The translations under genes and the position numbers were made by a program. The notes under the pieces were generated by a model. The model was not told where the DNA came from and searched no databases. It was given only the letters and a program-made list of their open reading frames with translations. This document shows, one piece after another, positions 11,773 to 22,371 of a DNA stretch of 64,000 nucleotides (positions are counted from its first letter, which is position 1; each line of letters begins with the position of its first letter). This stretch comes from Udeniomyces pyricola (taxonomy: Eukaryota; Basidiomycota; Tremellomycetes; Cystofilobasidiales; Mrakiaceae), in the NCBI GenBank assembly GCA_039545295.1, contig BCIK01000003.1, forward strand, positions 186,001 to 250,000, read 5' to 3'.

Positions 11773-14700
11773 ATGGATCCCACTCAGTCCGAGTCGCGCC
11801 CTAGTGGTGAAGGTCCATCCCCTCGGTCGGGAGGGCCTTCCTTGCCCGGCATCGGTGACATTGCCAAAGGTGAGTGATTTGGACCCGATCTGTTCGACCG
11901 TGCCAAGAAGCTGCATGGACCATGTGGAGTAGAGGTCACTTATTGAGCTGAGAGTTCAGGGGGGGGGGGTCATGCTTCTCGCAACATCCGAAGGGGGAGG
12001 GGAGGGAGAGCCGGGGCCAAGCAGAGAGATGAACGGTCACTTAAGGTCAGGAAGGCAGCATCCAAGAAGTCGCCATGCGAGCTCCTCCTTGTGGATAGGC
12101 ATGTCGCGAACGAGGCAATGATAGAGTACCATCCTGAGTTGTCTCGTCCAACCCAACGGCGGACCCGAGCTGGCCGAAGGAAAGTTAGCAAGGACGGCAA
12201 GGGCAGGCTGTCGGTCACTCTGCTCGCTGCATAACCTAAATCATCCGCCTTTGCCCAGAGCATTTGCTGGCCTACACTTTCGTTTCATCATGGCACTGAC
12301 GCGTCAACCCCTTGCTTCCTTTGCGTTCAGCATCCTCCCCCGCTCCCCCTCTCTTTCCACCCTTCTCCGCGTCTTCCTCCAATAAGCCAACTTCGACCGG
12401 ATCACAATCCTCCTTCACAACCACTGGCGTTCCCCAGCTACCACCGCTAGGCACACGGCCTGGCAACGGAGACGGTCCCGGTGCCTCCGGGTCTGCCGCA
12501 TCCTATAGCTACGGACAGAGCAACAAAGGTACGCTTGAATCTTTTCGCCTCAGCTCAACCGTCACGAGCAAGGTGTCGTCGATGTTTTCGATGAACCCTT
12601 CTCAGACACGGTCTCGCGACTCTCTGCTAACAACTACCTTCCCCTTCCCTCTCCCCCCTCCCTCTCTCCTACTTACCTCAATTCTCATCTTTCGCCGGGC
12701 ATTGAATTCCTTAGCATCCCTCTTCCCACCACCACCTGCCACCGGTCCTATCCTTGGTTCCTCCAACGCTAGTTCTTACCCCCGTACATCACCTTACCGT
12801 CAACACACGCCCATTACTACGACTACGGCTCCTTACCCCCCTCCTCGGCTTCCCGTACCATCGTCGTCGTTTGGCGGACCCTCGCCCGAGAATGCCTCGA
12901 GTGGCTCTCTTCCTTCAATTGTCCCACCACCACTCAACCGGGAGGCATCATACTCGAGCGACAAAGCCGACGAGAAGGAGAAGGAGAAAGTTCGTCGGTC
13001 TCACATCGAAGTCCTCAACCGGCCGGCCTTCCCTGGACTCCCTTCGCCTTCGGCAGGACCAACCGGTAATCCGACTCCTACAGGAGGCATCACGTCCCCT
13101 CCCAATCCACAAACGCATCTTTCTGGTCAACATCAGCCTCCTTCATCAGGCAACGCTTCCCAGTGGGGTGCAGTCCCGAATCTTGAGAGGAGAGAGCCTC
13201 GTCCTTATGGCTTCACGTTCCATCCGTCTACGACTGGCCCTCCCCCGCCGCCACCAGGAGACGCTCCTGCAGCTGGCGGCAAAGCCCGGACTCCTCCCGT
13301 TCCATCGCCACACGGCAACAACGCCGCTCTGGCAGGCCAAAATGTGTATCCACCTCCGTCGACGGGCCACGCTACCGGATCTCATGCGGCCAATTCCATC
13401 TTTCCTCATCTCACCTCCCAGCCGCTGTCTGCACCTCCACCCCCGCCGGCTCATCACCGCCGAACGCCCTCGATCCCTCCTCTACCCCAGTCGCCGAACC
13501 GTACGTCAGGGCAATCGCCTCATGCTCGAAGGCACGAGTCAGCATCGCCGCGAGATCCCCGACCTCGCCTAGATCAACACGCTGAGAACGAGAGCCATCC
13601 GATGAGGCAACACCGATCGGCTCCGTACGATACAGCGTCACTGACTTCGCAACAGCAGCCGCCACCACCTCGACCCCAACAGCATCAATCGTTCTCCCAG
13701 CAGCACGCTCAAGCTCAGGCTCAAGTTCAGCAGCAACAACAGCAACAACAAACTCCTCAAGGTCCCATGGATCCCGGGTGGACAGAGAGAGCGCGCTACG
13801 AGACCGCTCGTATCGAGGCCATCTCGCGTCCGCCCCCAGCGGTGGCCGAGACGGGTTGGCAGGCAAGAGAGAGGCAGGAAAGGGAGAGGCTGGATGCCAT
13901 GCGTGCCGCCAAGTTTGCCGCGCTGCCGACAGAAAAAGTCAAGGGCTCGAAGAGGAAGCGAGAGACTGCAGAGAAAGCCTCGGCTGCATCTGTTCCAACT
14001 CCTCCTCCACCCCAAATCCCTGCTGGTCCAACTGAGCAACAACAGCAGCAGCAGCAGCAGCACCATCATCATCACCACCACCATCATCATGTACCGCTAC
14101 CGCCACCGTCGTTCGAAGAACCCGAGGTCATCGACCTCATTACCACTGCACCGTCGCTTCCGCCTCCTAGCTCGGCACCTCGGTCGTCATCTCACCTCTC
14201 CGCTCAACAAGCACCCACCTCATCTGCTCGCTCCAAGACCTCATCCCGAACGACTTCTCACACACAACACCACTCTATCTCTCATCCTCAGCCTCCACCT
14301 CTGCCTCCGACTCAGTCGCCTATCGACCCCACGCTTCTCTCCGCACCTCCCAACCCAACCGTCAGCAGTCCCTTTCTCGGATTACTTCCGAGAGAAGCTC
14401 CCTCGCTCGGTCGCTTCGTTTACGGTGGCGAAGGCTGGATTCTACCCGAGGAGGTTGGCGAACGCGGTCGGGCACTCATGTCGGACAAGTTTGGCGGATC
14501 AGGTGGAAGAGTCGAGGTTTTTGTTTCCAGCAAGCTGTTGAGTCATGGTTGGAAGTTGAAGGGTGAAGCGGCCGAACCGGATCTCGCCGATATCAAGCCT
14601 GGAACCGAAAAAACGGTTGCGTGGAAGGCTTTTCTTGGGGACCTTGCACGGGACCGCAAGGTCTGGGGAACCGAAGTTTACACGGATGATTCGGACATGC

Positions 14701-16310
14701 TTGCTATGCTTGTGCACTCTGGTTTCCTGCTGCCTCCCATGGCGTCGGTATCCAACGAGGCGAAGGCGACGAGGGATCGATCGACGGCAGGCAGTGGAGA
14801 GGGCATCCTGGTGACACTTCGGGTCGTAGGGAGACTCGTGCGATACATCAGCACCGAGCGCAACGGGCTTAGGAGCCGAGGCTGGGGTAACGGTCACGAT
14901 GGTGGAAGTCTGGTCGTCGAAACGGTTCGGCGCGTTCCGGTGGTAAGTTTGACTTTGTCTCTAGGTGTCTCAGCGTTCATATCGAGAAGACATGATACTG
15001 ACACGCTCTTTGTCATGGACGATCTTACTTTGGGTGCCGTACTTCGTGCTTGTAGGAGAAGACATCGTACGTCTCGTCCATGTCCCGTCGGACTACGAGA
15101 GCACGACTGCTCGTGGCGGCCATGATGAAGAAGGAGATGATTGAAGAAGGGCTCCCCGACAGCCTTCAGATGAGTCCCTTTGGCGAGACTGGGTAAGCCT
15201 TGACCTCGGGGTTTTTTTTTTTGTGATCATTTCCGTCTCTCTCTCTCTCTCCCCCCCCCCCCCCCNCCNCCNTGTTTCTCATTTGCTGCCGAACCTAGAG
15301 AACTGATTCAAAAGCCTTCTCTCTTGATAACACATGTCGTGTAGTTTCAAGTATTCTCCCTACGCCCTCGGCGGATCTCTGCATGTACTCAACAGCCCGG
15401 ATTACGATCATTCCCCAAAGACTGACGGGCTCGCGGAAGAAGTTGGTCCGAAGCACGAGACTCTGCGGACGCATGACCTTCATTTGGAAGGCATTGATGA
15501 AGGGTACGTTTCGTCTTGCAGCCTTGATCAATGCCATCGGCCTGCCTTTTGTCACCCTGATTGGCTGATCTCGTGGGGTATCTGCTTTTATACTGGGGTT
15601 TCAAACACAGATACCTCATCTCTCTCCTTACTACTCCCTCGTCAGATCCGACATCTACCCTCCCTCAGCTTTCGATCACGCTGCAACCCCTTCGCTCGTC
15701 ACATTACCTCGCCGCTCCCTTATCTTCGACGCCAAGTCTCTCCTCGACCTCGGCGCCCATGTCGGGGTCCAACAGTTTCTTTGGGACTGACAAGCCCATC
15801 AGCCCTCATGATCTCGAATGGGTCGACGGTGGCCTCATCGTTCGTGAGTCGGATGACGAAGGGAAAGGATGGTTCGTCCGGATCGAACGGTTCTGGTGGG
15901 TCAAGAGGGATCAGAATCTGCTTTCTGTGGCGGAGACCTCGAACGAGGTCGTTGAGGGGTCGGTGAGGATGGATGGCGTGGAGGCAGATGGGAAGGTGGA
16001 TGGGATTGGATCGGTGGAGATTGCACCTCCTTCACCTTTACGTGCTCCCTCGCCTCCGGCCGTCTCGATCGAACCGCCTCCCTTGGATTCGACCGCTGCC
16101 TCGTTTGTTGACTTGGCCGCCACCCAGGCTGAGACCGATCATCATCCGGCCAACTTGTTTGTCGACCGACGGCCGAGCCTCGCGGGGACGGAGGAGACGG
16201 AAGAAGGCGAGATCAAGGAGGATGAGTCGATGATGGCTGGGAGAGATGAAGATGATGGGGCGCGTGCTGGGGAGGTCCCGGATAAGGCCCTGGATAAAAT
16301 GCAAGAGTGA
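11773..16310 (+). CDS. RXT3: Rxt3-family subunit of the Rpd3L-type histone deacetylase complex
   Basis: Exons 11773..11869, 12331..12528, 12715..14942, 15056..15192, 15345..15503 and 15611..16310 give 1172 residues with consistent phases. The N-terminal 650 residues are Pro/Ser/Gln-rich, with a Gln run near 13727, a Gln-then-His run at about 14036-14089 and a basic KGSKRKRETAEK patch. The Rxt3 domain begins near residue 664 (GRFVYGGEGWILPEEV) and contains VEVFVSSKLLS, the family hallmark WGTEVYTDDSDM, and LVTLRVVGRLVRY. Downstream exons continue it with SPFGETGFKYSPYALGG and DLEWVDGGLIV. Rxt3 proteins are accessory subunits of nuclear deacetylase complexes that repress transcription. The protein is much longer than yeast Rxt3 because of the low-complexity N-terminus. 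Intron 4 contains a C-run with three ambiguous bases (15266-15272). Confidence 0.92.
14036..14090 (+). repeat. In-frame CAG/CAC-type repeat coding for Gln then His
   Basis: The tract encodes about nine Gln followed by about ten His within RXT3. A shorter Gln run is encoded at 13727-13750. Confidence 0.9.
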
Positions 16311-17054
16311 TTGGGGGGACAGGTCAAGGGGTTTCTCTTGTTGCCTTTTAATCTATATGTATCTTTTTCTTCCTCACCTCTCTTGTTCCGTCACTTCATT
16401 TACCCTCCCTCCTTCCTTCATCCTTCCTTTTTCACCTTCTTGGTCTGCCGCGTGCACGGGTATTCCCTTTGTTTCTCTCGTCTCTCGATCAATCGATGTC
16501 TCCCTCTCCTCGTTCCGCTTCTTAATTCCTCTTCTTCCACGTGTTCTCTTCCCTTTTTGTTCTTTTCGATATCTTATTGGTCGACCTCACCGAGCTCATT
16601 TCTCCTACGCCAGTTCCTATCGTTATAGTCTAATCATTGACTCGTGTTCGAAATCCGTCGCTTGAGCACTCGCTAATCCAACGTTGTGGTTTTCGCATCG
16701 CTTTTGGTTCACTGCCAAAAGTGCACCGCTCACCGCATCGGTTGCCGTGCAACATGTGTGCAGGCGGGAAGTTAACGCTGACGGCGACTAATCGTGTCTT
16801 TTTTTTTCTTCTTTTTCTTTTCTTTTGCTTCTTCGTCAGCTCTCAACTTACTGACGTCGATGCTCTCTATTCAATCTCTCTTGGTTTTTTTCCCCTTCTT
16901 CTTTCCCATCTTCCACCTGCATACCTCCTCTTCTACCCCCCGACACCCTGACGCACCTTGGTTCCCACCCACTCACCAACTGACTAACCTCCGATTGACG
17001 CTCCCTGAAAACATCGTTGCCTTTGCTCATCGACCCTCGTATCTGCCTTGCACT
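16311..17054. other. Intergenic region downstream of RXT3 and upstream of the hemerythrin-like gene
   Basis: 744 bp, strongly CT-rich on the plus strand. It should hold the RXT3 3' UTR and the promoter and leader of the next gene. No supported gene. Confidence 0.6.
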
Positions 17055-18536
17055 ATGGACGTCCGTGAAGAACTCCTTTGTGATCACGATAACGTTCGGT
17101 CCGTAGTATCCTCTATCTCTTGATTCCCTCTGCATATCAGACTGGCTTACCTCTTGTCTTTCTCCGCTCTCTCGTCTTTCTCCCCTTCCCCTTCGCGGCT
17201 GTGTCGTTGATGGGGGGGTTTCTTTGTTTTTATGACAAAGTGATTTGTATGAGCGCTATCAACAAGCGGCCGATTCGAAATCCAAGCAAGCCATTGCTAA
17301 TACCCTCATTCGAGAGATGTCGTCAGCTTTCGTCTTCTTCTTCCTCCATCACTACGTGCTTAGTTTCTTCGCCTTATCTTCATTCGTCACACTGACTCAT
17401 CTTCTCTCTCTTTTCTTCTCTTTCCTGTTCCTTCCATGGGGTTTTGTCTCCTTTATGTGGTTCTTTTTTTTTTCTTGGCATCATATCCGGCTGGCTAACC
17501 ACACACCGTCTCATCCGCATCCTTGTTGTGCTCCGCGATCCCCTCCTCTCATCCTTCTTCCACGTTGCCCTCTTCCTTGGACTCGATCGACTCATCCCTA
17601 GAATCGACACCGAAGCCAAAGAGATGTCCGTCTTCAAAACGATGGCGCTCCATCGAATGGAGGCGGAAGCCAAGCATGATCGAGGTGAGAATTCTCATAC
17701 GATTCCACATACATGTCAAAAAATCGATAAAGCTTGGAGCAGTCTGACGCGCTGTGATGTGCTTTTTTTTTTTCTCCTATGGTTTCTTTTCTTTTCTTTT
17801 CTTTCCCTTTGACGCATGATCTACTTCCTGATGCATGCCAACGTGCCTTTCTTTTTGCTTTGCTTCTTCTTTCCTTTCCATGTTCTCGTGTGGGTCACGC
17901 GTGTACATGTATGTGTGGGTGAATTCTCCTCCGTCCTCCCCTTTTCACCCCGCGATCCTTTCCCTCCCTCCCTCCCTCTCCCTGCAATCAGACGTCCACC
18001 TCGTCATCAAAAAACGTCTTCAAACCGCCGAAGCTCTCAACGTCCATAGCGCCGCGTTCGACGACCGCCTCAAAGCGGCAGTGACGGCGTTCCTGGCGTT
18101 GTGCGACGAAGAAGAGAAAGATCAGTTGCCCCGACTCGTCGAGACGCTTTCGCCTGAAGGAAATAAGGTAAAGGAAGTGGTGTACCTTTGCGTTTCGTGC
18201 CCCTACTACTACTTGTTGTTCTTGACTTTGGTCGATTCTGACCATTCGAACTCCCACTTCTCGATCCTTCCTCCCTTTCGCGTCATCTCCACTTTCCTCC
18301 TGCACATACACGCCCTACCATCCCCTCGACAACTCCCTCCCCCCCCCCCATTCCCTCCATGTTCACCCTCTCAACCACCCAATCTTGAATATCTTGTTCT
18401 CATCCATCAGGCCGCGGCCGAGTCGTTTTTGAAAGCGCGCAAATCGGTCCCGACACGTCCCCATCCGAGCGGGCCCCAATCGGGCGGCGTCCTCCAGCGC
18501 ATGACGGGCATGGCGGAGGGCGTCGTCGATAAGTGA
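17055..18536 (+). CDS. Hemerythrin HHE-domain protein with substituted iron ligands
   Basis: Exons 17055..17098, 17241..17321, 17602..17684, 17992..18167 and 18411..18536 give 169 residues with all phases consistent. The order of blocks is that of fungal HHE proteins: LCDHDNVRDLYERYQQA, LIREMS, AKEMSVFKTM, DRDVHLVIKKRL, FLALCDEEEKDQLPRL and a tail PTRPHPSGPQSGGV. Known family members bind a di-iron centre through His and Glu residues at these blocks. Here the usual HxxxE of the second helix reads IDTEAKE, and the usual HxxEEE of the last helix reads LCDEEE. The second substitution sits well inside one exon, so it does not depend on splice choice. Iron binding may be altered or lost. The start was chosen at the first ATG before the conserved DH block. 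Confidence 0.85.
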
Positions 18537-18715
18537 GTTTTCTCTCTCTCTCTTTGTTTACGAAGAGAGAACATAGTTTAACCCGGAGGTTGCGAAGAGG
18601 AAGAGAAGGGGGAAGGGGGGGAGGGAGGGACACGACGACTGTGATGGGTTTTCTGATTTATTCGGCTTCAAGATTTGGTCGCTACGAGCTCAGGTGATCC
18701 TGTTTGTTGACGTTT

Positions 18716-18772
18716 TTGTGTGTTTGTGTTTGTGTTTGTGTTTGTGTTTGTGTTTGTGTTTGTGTTTGTGTT

Positions 18773-18858
<86 letters not shown>
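18716..18858. repeat. Compound microsatellite: TTTGTG hexamer array followed by a TG array, ending at the gap
   Basis: About ten TTTGTG-type units run from about 18716 to 18780, then an uninterrupted (TG)n continues to 18858, where the unresolved bases begin. Confidence 0.95.
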
Positions 18859-19073
18859 NNNNNNNNNNNNNNNNNNNNNNNNNNNNNNNNNNNNNNNNNN
18901 NNNNNNNNNNNNNNNNNNNNNNNNNNNNNNNNNNNNNNNNNNNNNNNNNNNNNNNNNNNNNNNNNNNNNNNNNNNNNNNNNNNNNNNNNNNNNNNNNNNN
19001 NNNNNNNNNNNNNNNNNNNNNNNNNNNNNNNNNNNNNNNNNNNNNNNNNNNNNNNNNNNNNNNNNNNNNNNNN
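18859..19073. other. Assembly gap of 215 N
   Basis: Unresolved bases directly after the TG array and before a C6 stretch. Reading frames called across it are not real genes. Confidence 0.98.
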
Positions 19074-19487
19074 CCCCCCTCAAAAAAAAAAAGAGTCTGG
19101 AACTCAAGGAAGGAATACGTCGATCTCCGCTTCAAGCATCGTCTGGGCGTACAGTAGACGTCCTCCCGTATATATATATATATATATGTTATCTCATCGT
19201 GCGAGCTCAGAAGAAGAAATCACCACGTCGATCCCCTCCCCACGTCCCCCACATTGTATTCATGCTCTGTCGGAGGATTTCTTCTGGTAGGACGTACGTG
19301 TGCTGGGCGATCATTGCTTTTTTTTTTTCTGCTGCTTGTTCTCGCGTTGGGAGGAAGGGGGGAGGGGAGGGGGGTTACGAATGGGCTATCGTATAACTCT
19401 CTAGCTGGCCTAAATCCTCCCCCCTCCCCCCCCCCCCCCCTTGCCCTTTTTAGACGTCCCTCCCTTCGTCCAACCTATCCAACTCAA

Positions 19488-21407
19488 TCAATCGAATCTA
19501 TAAAATCCCCATCCCAAAGGTCCTTGATCCAACTCCATCTCCACGACGCCCACCGGTTTCGCCCGGACCTCGCCCTCCCATGCGGAATTCGTCCCTGCAG
19601 GAGGGGGGACGTTCGAAGCCGAGGCGGCGCCCAACGCGACGAACAACGGAGAGAGGTGTTCGGGCGTCGGATGAGATCGCTTGTAATCCGGCTGAGACGT
19701 CATCTTCTCGATCCAAGTGCTCATCGTCGCACTATCAGGACTGGCGTTGGAAGTTGAGGTGATAAGGTCGTGGATGGTCGAGAGGAATCGGGATCCATAA
19801 TTGTCAGGAGAAGGAGAAGAAGAGGAAGAGAAGAACTCTCGGAGGTTGTGGCTGAGGTGTATATATATATATATATATATATCATGGAGTAGGGTTGTTG
19901 GGCGTGAGGTCAGAAATTGGGATGGATGATGATGATGATGATGATGATGATGGCATGGTCGAGGTAGTGGTCAGGTGATGACACGTCAGTCAGTCAACAG
20001 ATAGCGAAAGCGAGCAAGCTAGTCGTCGATATACATGTGCATGCTCCAAAAGAAAGGAGCAGAAAGGGAGGAGGAGAAGAGAGCGGGGGGGGGGGCAAAG
20101 ACGTGACCATGAGAAAACATTGACATATCTACGTACACTGGTTGACCACTACACACGAGCGCGATGCCTTTCTCGCGCAATACACCAAGCGCCCTGCCCA
20201 GTGCGAGGTTGGCCTCGGGCGAAGGGTCGCCTGGAAGAGAGACTTGGAGGATTGGGAAAGAGGCAGTCGTGTGGGTTGGAAAAAGGACTTTGAATGGGGC
20301 TGAAAGGGCGAAGGATCATGGAAGTATCCATGAGTGGGTAACAATTGGGGTTTGAGCATGATAGTCGAGCGTGTTAGAGGGTTTCGGAAAAATGTGACAA
20401 ACGGATAGATCGTTCAGTCGGACAAAGAACGGAAAGTTGGATCAGCAATCAAGCGACAAAAAAAGGGGAAAAAAGAAATGGAAGAGAGAAAGAAAGAAAG
20501 AAAGGAAAGACGAAACTAGCGGCCATTGCTATGGATACATAGAGAAAGAAACCAACGAACTCCATGCGCCATGATCGAGCCCTCGGCCCTTGCCTCCCAC
20601 GCCTTTGAACGCGACGCCACCTTGGTGCAAAGCGTTCTCGACGAGCTCGACGAGCCAGGGAGCTGAGGAATGGGGGAACGTCTGGGTGTAATAATGAGAG
20701 GGGAAGTTGTAGAAATCGTAGATGAGAGGGGTCGTGATGGCTTCGTTGACTGGATATCAAGATCGAGAAAGAGGGGGGGGGGGTCGGATGGTATGTAAAG
20801 TTGAAACGCGTAAGGAGCACGGGTTTGAGAATGATGGAAAGGTTGGAGTGAAAAAGAAAGAAGAGAAAGGTACGTGAAGCGTGTCAATCAAACTTCTTGA
20901 TTGTAGACGATGATTAGATCCCAACAGTGATCCAGCTGGACGCTCGCATATTCCGTCTGTACGTTGCGTAAGAGGACGATACATATGAAGTATCATGGGA
21001 AAGGAAGAGGGAGATGGAGGCAATATGCAGCAAATTCAACTGACCAAGTACCGCCGGTGAAGATTTATCGTCATTCTCCCAATGAGCCGAGACAACGACG
21101 AGTCCTCGAGGGTTGTAGCTCGAGATCGTGCGACCCGTCTGGACCCATTGACGGTACGCTGGGCTTTCCGTGTCGAACAACGTTGGAGGCCCGCCTATAT
21201 ATACGATTAGGACAGCAAGAGCGATTGGTATTCCGGTAGAGTGGAAAGAAAAGCATGGATCGCAGAGGTAAAGGCATTAATGTCGATGCCAAACATGACC
21301 AACGTCGCTGACAAGCAAGAAACGCAAGTGAGACGAGACTTGCCGTGCGAGATGAAATGTACGGGGATGCGTTTGGCGCTGTGAAGGGACGTGACAGTAG
21401 GAGACAT
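19488..21407 (-). CDS. LigB/DODA-type extradiol ring-cleavage dioxygenase
   Basis: Exons 21407..21344, 21194..21045, 20749..20561, 20299..20137 and 19851..19488 encode 309 residues. Family motifs are VHFISHGGPPTLFD, VVVSAHWE, PLIYDFYNFPSHYY, GRGLDHGAW, PFKVLFP, LQVSLPG and VHNLREF. The His residues in SHGG, SAHWE, LDHG and VHNL match the metal and catalytic His positions of the class III extradiol family (4,5-DOPA dioxygenase, YgiD-like). Such enzymes open catechol rings using non-haem metal. The substrate here is unknown. The first intron must start GCAAGT, a GC-AG intron, to restore SHGG across the junction. The C-terminal region contains a Ser-rich loop and ends LGWGFYRFD. Confidence 0.9.
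19857..19952. repeat. (TA)n and (GAT)n microsatellites in the last intron of the dioxygenase gene
   Basis: A TA run lies at about 19859-19880 and a nine-unit GAT/ATG run at about 19925-19952. Confidence 0.9.
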
Positions 21408-22371
21408 GGTTGAGGATGGAGTGGATAGTAGTGATGGCGATTTGGAAAGGGACCAGTGGAAGAGCAGGAAGGCGAGGACGAGCGTAGAGAGGCAACTAGT
21501 GAAAAAGGATCACCGAGTGGCTTAGGGGCATGCAACAACGATGAGTCCACGTGGTGTATTGCAAGAATTGTAGGATGAATGCGTAGTTTGAGATCGGATC
21601 ACCCAGACGGAAGAGGGCCGGGACGTTGTAGCGCGGTTGATGGTCGACGTCGTAGCAAGAGTACTGATTACGTATGATAGCGAAATGGGTCAGCTATTTA
21701 TTATTGCATGGCGTGCTTGTCTGGGAGCATAGCGTGCTTGGTCATGAGAAAAGTGACGTGAGCATGTTTACATAAGCTAGGTCAAGTGAATCGTCCCTGA
21801 TATGGCGGCGGTCAGTGTTAGACGTTAGGGTAAGGTATAGATGAGCGTGAGAAGATGAACCCACGGAGATGATTCAACATGATCCGTCATCGTGATTTCT
21901 GTCTGATCCGGCCGCCGTCAAGTTACGGTGCATGTGGCATTTAAGCTGTGCTGTCAAGCTGTGCTGACGCATTTGCGGTCCCATCTACTCTAGTTGCTTA
22001 CAATCATTGATCACTTCTCTAACATCACCGGTTAGCTGACCATCCACGAGGTTTCAGTGTAATATATGATATGCGGTGTCGATGTTGCCCAAACTGACAG
22101 CCGAAAACACACGTACCTGGATAACATGATGACCCTGCACGTCTTGTACTCATGCGGCATATGCAACTCATACCTATTCTCCATTCAAAATCACTATACC
22201 AACTCGAATGTGCAGGGATAGTACGTAGCTGCACGTAGGACAGCCGCAGAACCACGGGCGACTCCGTCAGTCTTTGCCCCAGTACTTTCTAGATCTCGGA
22301 CGTAGTCAATAATAGCCTCTGCACAAATGGCATGTCAATCCAAAAAAAAAAAATCAACTACAAAAACCCGC
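21408..22371. other. Intergenic region upstream of the dioxygenase gene
   Basis: 964 bp. On the minus strand an open stretch of about 60 codons at roughly 21666-21488 reads like protein (for example YDVDHQPRYNVPALFRL) but has no ATG-led exon and no clear splice partner. The rest shows nothing. A short A-run (22340-22350) precedes the uL4m stop. Confidence 0.5.

Larger units (their letters stand above)
18537..19487. other. Intergenic region between convergent genes
   Basis: Apart from the microsatellite and gap, the region holds a (TA)n run near 19171-19188, a GGA-rich stretch near 19350 and a C-run near 19418-19440. No supported gene. Confidence 0.65.

Noticed and set aside
12754..13866. Long antisense and alternate-frame open frames over RXT3
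   Set aside because: They are shadows of the Pro/Ser-rich coding frame and lack motifs, splice signals or a sensible start.
16640..16665. GTTCGAAATCC resembling a tRNA B box
   Set aside because: Surrounding sequence does not fold into a cloverleaf and lies in a CT-rich intergenic region.
18668..19396. Several long open frames across the TG repeat and the N gap, with His-Thr or Cys-Val repeats
   Set aside because: They arise from dinucleotide repeats and unresolved bases, not from coding sequence.
20880..20960. Minus-strand segment reading EYASVQLDHCWDLIIVYNQE inside the dioxygenase gene
   Set aside because: Including it as an exon breaks the frame and inserts residues between two blocks that are adjacent in the extradiol family. 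Direct joining of 21194..21045 to 20749..20561 restores the family sequence.
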